Assembly: GCA_949358305.1 (NCBI GenBank)
Contig: OX442323.1
Coordinates: 1,984,001-2,048,000 of the forward strand
Direction of reading: 5' to 3'
Origin: Strigamia acuminata
Taxonomy: Eukaryota; Arthropoda; Chilopoda; Geophilomorpha; Linotaeniidae
Length of the DNA stretch: 64,000 nucleotides
Of this stretch, positions 59,317-64,000 are shown in pieces; within the stretch, counting starts at the first letter, position 1; each line of letters starts with the position of its first letter. Made by a program: the position numbers and the translations under genes. Below the pieces are notes generated by a model. It did not search any database. It was not told the origin of the DNA and worked only from the letters and a program-made list of their open reading frames with translations.

Positions 59317-62300
59317 TAGTGGTTAACGGTCCAAAGAGGATTAAAATGAGTAGTTTAAACATTTTTGGTCGTTTGGCGACATAGCGGCCTAGTTTGCGAA
59401 AATTGGCCACCAGGTTGCGTAAGATTGGGAGCGAGATTGCAAAATCCCTCTTGACTGATAAAACCACTTCAGGTTGAGTGTGGCTTGCCATTTGTGGGAA
59501 ACCGGCCCATAGCGTTCGTACTGGTAATTTGTCTGCTTCATTGAAAGCTCCAGAAATTAATTCCCTTGTTTTAACACTAAAATGACAATGAGAAAGTGCT
59601 CGCTTTCTCACCTGCGAGCAAAAGCACTTGATTAATTGTTCATTAGCATTCAAATACTAGAGGGCAGGTGCTTACCACTAGAAACGCGTGCACGAAGTTT
59701 AATTTTGGATTAAAAGAAAATAAGCGGTAACTAACTGTAATAACTAGTTACTCTTTTGGCTAAATAACTATAACGGTCAGAGAGAAAATTAACACCTGGC
59801 GTCAAAAAGTGCAATTAAACACTCGCATGTTAATCCGGGATTGTGGGAAATTCTTCGTGCAGCCATCAACGTTTTATTTATTTACGGTATTTTAAATTAA
59901 TATTTTTTTCTTCTTCTTTTCAATTTCAAATTATAAAAATATGGGAATAGTCGTAGATTCATGCATCGAAGCCAACAGGTTATTTAAATCGACCTTGAGG
60001 CCCAGGTTCCTTGTAGACCAGTCGTATAAACTGAATTCCAAATTACTCGGTGCACAAAGGGAAAAAAACTGATTACTCTTTCTCTCTATCTATCTCTCTC
60101 TCTATCTCTCTCTCTCTTTCTCTCCTGATAAATGTATTACCAATTATCCTCATTATCCATGACGTAGTAATTACTGCAATAAATAATACCTACTATCCAT
60201 TCTGGTTGGAATTGGACTTGGTAGTTGAACATGAACCGAATGACGTCAGCATCCATCGGCCCACAATTGTCACCCTGACTGATCAACGTGGCTCGGCCCT
60301 TGATCGCACCCATTCTCAATCAGTGCACCTAATTTATAGGCAGGAACAGTTTTTTTTCAAGCTTTATAAGACCCCACCGTGCTCCCAATTCCTCGGGTTT
60401 GCATCATAAATCGTAGCCAATTACCCACGCTCGCCGTGTAGCCTCCATAGCCCTACCCCTTGGCTCTTAATGAAAGGTACTTTGCCTACGTGGAGCTCTT
60501 TTTGTCCCTTGCTTGACAGATGGGCCTGGGATTTTAAAGCGTTTAACCAGATAGGCGGAGGCTCGCTCGTACCGGGTACGGGTCTGTCTTCGGGATTATT
60601 CGCAGGTCAATGAACGACATTTAGATTTCAGGGATTTGTCTCTTTTAAGAGGCTTAGCATCTTTTTTATTCTTCTTTTTTAATGTGAGCAGGGTTTAAGC
60701 GAGATGGAATCTCTTCACATGTTACATTGTTGTAATATTTGTAGTAGATTTTTTTGTTGATGCAAGTATGGAGTAACAAATGTGATGCATTTCGAGCGTC
60801 GTTGGGAGTTTTATTCGTTGCAGTGTTAAGTTAATGACGCGGTTTGACAATTTTTCATGTCTAGAATTATTGGCGAGAGGAAGTCCCGAGCTGAAAAACA
60901 CAGCTTTGACATTTTTTGCTAGAAACGGTTGGCCAGGTGATGATACAATTAACAGTCTGCCATCTTGTAGGTTTCGACCAGAAGAAGTATTTCTTTGGGC
61001 AGGAGATACTTTAACTGCATTTGTTATTTTAGTTGATGTTCGATTGCCAATAGACAGTTGGTACTAATGGATGTTGTCAATTCCGCTTTAGTTGTTAGTG
61101 GATAATAATTTCTTGGCATTGTTTTTGATTGGGGGAGTTTATTATCTCACGTCGAAAGCAAGCTATGATAATTGTTGAGTTGGTTTGAAAGGAAATTTGT
61201 GCGCTCGCAAAGAGCTTTCGGTCGGGTTTCTGTTTGTATTATCCGGTTAGCACATCGATTGAGGCAATTTGCCAAATTGGTAAAGTGGGATCCAATTGCG
61301 GTCGGAATGAGTGATATACATTTGTTTGCAGTGCTTAGTTAATAGTTAATTCATGGTTCAATATCTTAATGTGATGATATGTGACAATTTTGAGCCGGTG
61401 TGCAAAGATTTTTGTTTGTTGTTGGTCCGTTGCTATCAATGGTCAGCGGGTTGAAGGAAATCCAATAATTCAATTCCTTGCTCTGCAAAGCGTGTCAAGT
61501 ATCATGGGAAAAGTGGCTTATTTTATCATGCAGTTACAGGTCTTGTGTAGCTAGCTATAGCTATGCTTGATTCACTTACAACCCTAAGTAATTGCATTGT
61601 TTGTTGATGATTAGGATTAGGCTTTTATTGTTCATTGTCTACCTTAGGGTAGAGCTATTTCTAAAACAGGAGTCGTCACTAGCTAGCTTTACAATGAATT
61701 GAATGAAAAGTACATTTAAATCTAGGATTAGGAATTATCACGAGGTAATTCAAACAGCAATACGGGTTTAATTAGAATTTTAAACCTGCTTTTCGATTGC
61801 AACTACACCGCGAATACGAATGTTCTCGAATGATCCAGGACATCCCCACATGGTTCAAAAATAAATTTTACAACATATTGCTTTTTACTATTAAATGGAT
61901 TAAATGGATGTTGTGTCCACCATATTCGGCATTCGTTAGAATACCATTCTTTATTACAATGCTCAATTTTGTTGCATTGCAATATAAGTTGAGCGTATTT
62001 TTTAATCATTTAACCATCATTCATGATGTATGAGGTGGATACCTTGGATTAGACAATGACAGGCTGGGCTGGATTGGCTCGGAAGCTTCCAGGAATTTGT
62101 TGGTGAGGAGTTTGGAAAGAAAGCAGCGCTTATTTTCAAGCCACTATATTCCATTGTCTCGTTAGGTGATTCATTCTTTAAAATGGCAAAGAGCGTACGT
62201 ATATTGGGATTATGATCAGCAGGAAGTCTTTGTGGGCCGAAGCAATAATAAATAGAAAGGACGCGAAGAATTCGGAGATAGGGTTAGCATCCATTCAAGT

Positions 62301-63690
62301 AGAGCGGCAAACTGTATCGTAATGGTGAGAGCCGGCTCGAGTTTTACCCACGCGTGGAATATTGCAATGTGGAAAAAGTTATTAGTTTGTCTAGCTGACA
62401 CATCGAATTGACCACTACCGCTTTTCATCAGCAATCCAGAAATCCCCTCATTTGTTACGGTGCTGGGCAGGAGTGGACAATATGAGTAATGGAAATGGCA
62501 CCGACCACAATGTCCACGACAAAAGAAGCCTTAATAGTGGTTGCTGCCGGAAACGGGAGCACCAATTGCATATATGTGCCCCCAGCCCCCATATTCTTCG
62601 GCGTGATTCATCTACTTTGGAATTCATCACTTGCGCCTACTGAAAAGCCTCGACAATGTTGCCAAACACATTACAGCCCTCCGTGGCACTTCCCCCTTCC
62701 AATAAATACCCCCACCCTTGATTTACCCCCCTTCTACATATCGTTTGTGAGCCCCAGCGCCAATATATTTTAATTTAGTCGGCGTCAAAACACCAAAATG
62801 TATTGAATTGCAAATTTATTCCATAAAAAAGTTGAAAATAATAAAAAGAAATGAAGAAGAAGTTGATTGAATGTCAGCTGGGCTGTGGGGTCGACTTTTC
62901 GGATTGCGGCAACCGAAAAGAATTTAAATTGAAATTCAAACTGCCCAGTTAACATTTTATGAGGTCATCCATCATGGTCACAATGGTCAGTGTGGAAATG
63001 CCTTTTTTTCTATTTTATTTTTGCTTTCTACACTTGTGTTCTGTATAATAAAAAGGTTTGTTGTTGTTGTTGAAAGAGTGATGATGGGTTATTCTAACAA
63101 TGGTCATGGTTTATTGTTGTTTGAGGGTTTTTATTGGGTTGCATTCGGATGAGTCACGTGAGTGCCGATTGCTGGGTAGGTAATTAAATTTTTTTAATGT
63201 TTATTTCTTGTTTTATTTGTTTATTTTTTTGATTTTTTTTTGTTGTTGGTGTAAGTGGAGGGAATTGATTGGAGGAGTTTGGAAGTTGATGGGGGAAATG
63301 TGAGTATTTACAACCACGGGATAATACGTTATGTTTATGTTGGGAGTGATTTGTATGCAGATGATGTTGAGTCGAAATGTCTGATTACCACAGTTGCCTA
63401 CACTCAAATTGGTTGTAATGTTCCACTTCGTGTGTAGACGTGAAAAAAATGGGAAAATTAATTATTTTTTATTTTTTATTTTTTTTAGTTGGGGTGTATT
63501 TTTTTTATTTTTTATAATTAAGCGAATTTTTATATATATGTTTTGGTGTATTAAATCGGTTTTAAGATTAAATTGAATTTTGCGAGTAATTAGTATTTTT
63601 AAAAATCGATTAGAAGTCACAGTTTTATTTGAAAATATTGTTTCTTAAAATGTACCATTTGATTTTGTTTTGAAAACATCAAATTTTCTT
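59317..63690. other. Intronic stretch, no gene recognised
   Basis: Non-coding, with a CT/TATC-rich microsatellite at about 60078-60123 and a CRE palindrome TGACGTCA at 60241-60248. Frames of 60-160 codons lack coding signatures. Confidence 0.45.
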
Positions 63691-64000
63691 ATGAAATATT
63701 GATTCAGAAACTGAAATATCGATTTAGAAATTAAAATATTGATTTAAAAATTAAAATATCGATTTAGAAACTCAAATATCGATTTAAAAACTAAAAACTT
63801 TGATTTTTATTTTATCAACATCGATTTTGCTTCAAAAATATCGATTTTTCCTTCTAGCATTTCGATTTTGCTTGTAAAAAAATCATTGAAAAAATATAAT
63901 ATTCAATTTAAGAAATCGAATTTTATAATACGACATTCAATATTTTTCAGTACTAAAAGCATTCACATTCGATATTTATTTACAAAAATCGATTCAATAG
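63690..64000. repeat. ATCGAT-rich minisatellite at the window edge
   Basis: Repeats of about 19-20 bp, AATATCGATTTAGAAACTAA and variants, run from about 63700 to 63800 and then loosen into scattered ATCGATTTT and ATATTC motifs to the end. The array probably continues past the window. Confidence 0.75.

Larger units (their letters stand above)
9227..64000 (+). other. ds: Probable giant first coding intron of dachsous, extending past the window
   Basis: It starts with a good donor (GTAGGA). No later segment shows the GC-rich cadherin coding signature or DxNDN linkers, so the next exon seems to lie outside. The insect gene is known for very long introns, which supports this reading. The 3' boundary is not visible and an intervening unrelated non-coding transcript cannot be excluded. 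Confidence 0.5.

Noticed and set aside
59171-59653. 160-codon minus-strand frame
   Set aside because: The C-terminal part translates the AAGTA pentamer repeat and the rest has no coding signature.
60834-61067. 77-codon frame as a candidate dachsous exon
   Set aside because: No cadherin motif, no suitable splice pair, and composition unlike the first coding exon.

Overview
This is a 64 kb piece of an AT-rich animal nuclear genome, most likely from an arthropod. It has one clearly recognisable gene end, intron splice signals, long non-coding stretches, many minisatellites, miniature DNA transposons and an LTR retroelement. The best taxonomic clue is the cadherin exon at 7505-9226. Its repeat order and several linker phrases match insect Dachsous, but I cannot name the species.

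Left part (1-9.3 kb): a solo LTR on the minus strand (213-1758) carries a nested foldback MITE (325-947). Both insertions have clean target-site duplications. Next comes an intronless 551-codon gene (3268-4923) of unknown function. A probable promoter/5'-UTR zone (about 5.84-7.45 kb) leads to the GC-rich first coding exon of dachsous. That exon encodes a signal peptide and five complete cadherin repeats, and ends at a phase-0 splice donor (GT at 9227).

Right part (9.3-64 kb): I find no further dachsous exon and no other convincing protein-coding host gene, so this is probably one very long dachsous intron (more than 54 kb) or intron plus intergenic DNA. It holds tandem repeats, many with 20-21 or 31 bp units; two or more small TIR elements; fragments resembling the V1-V2 region of 18S rRNA; and sparse CRE and YY1/Pho-like motifs.

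The most interesting object is a young LTR element at 24454-31321, inserted in a 31-bp minisatellite with an AAAC duplication. By eye its LTRs differ by one substitution and one 44-bp indel. Between them is a single intact 1430-codon ORF with no visible protease, reverse transcriptase, RNase H or integrase. The ORF carries an internal exact copy of the 14-base 3' polypurine tract, as a central polypurine tract would. The solo LTR at the left edge is an older relative: it shares two perfect dyad sequences, the TG...CA ends and the 4-bp target-site size. Together they define a non-autonomous LTR family that I do not recognise.
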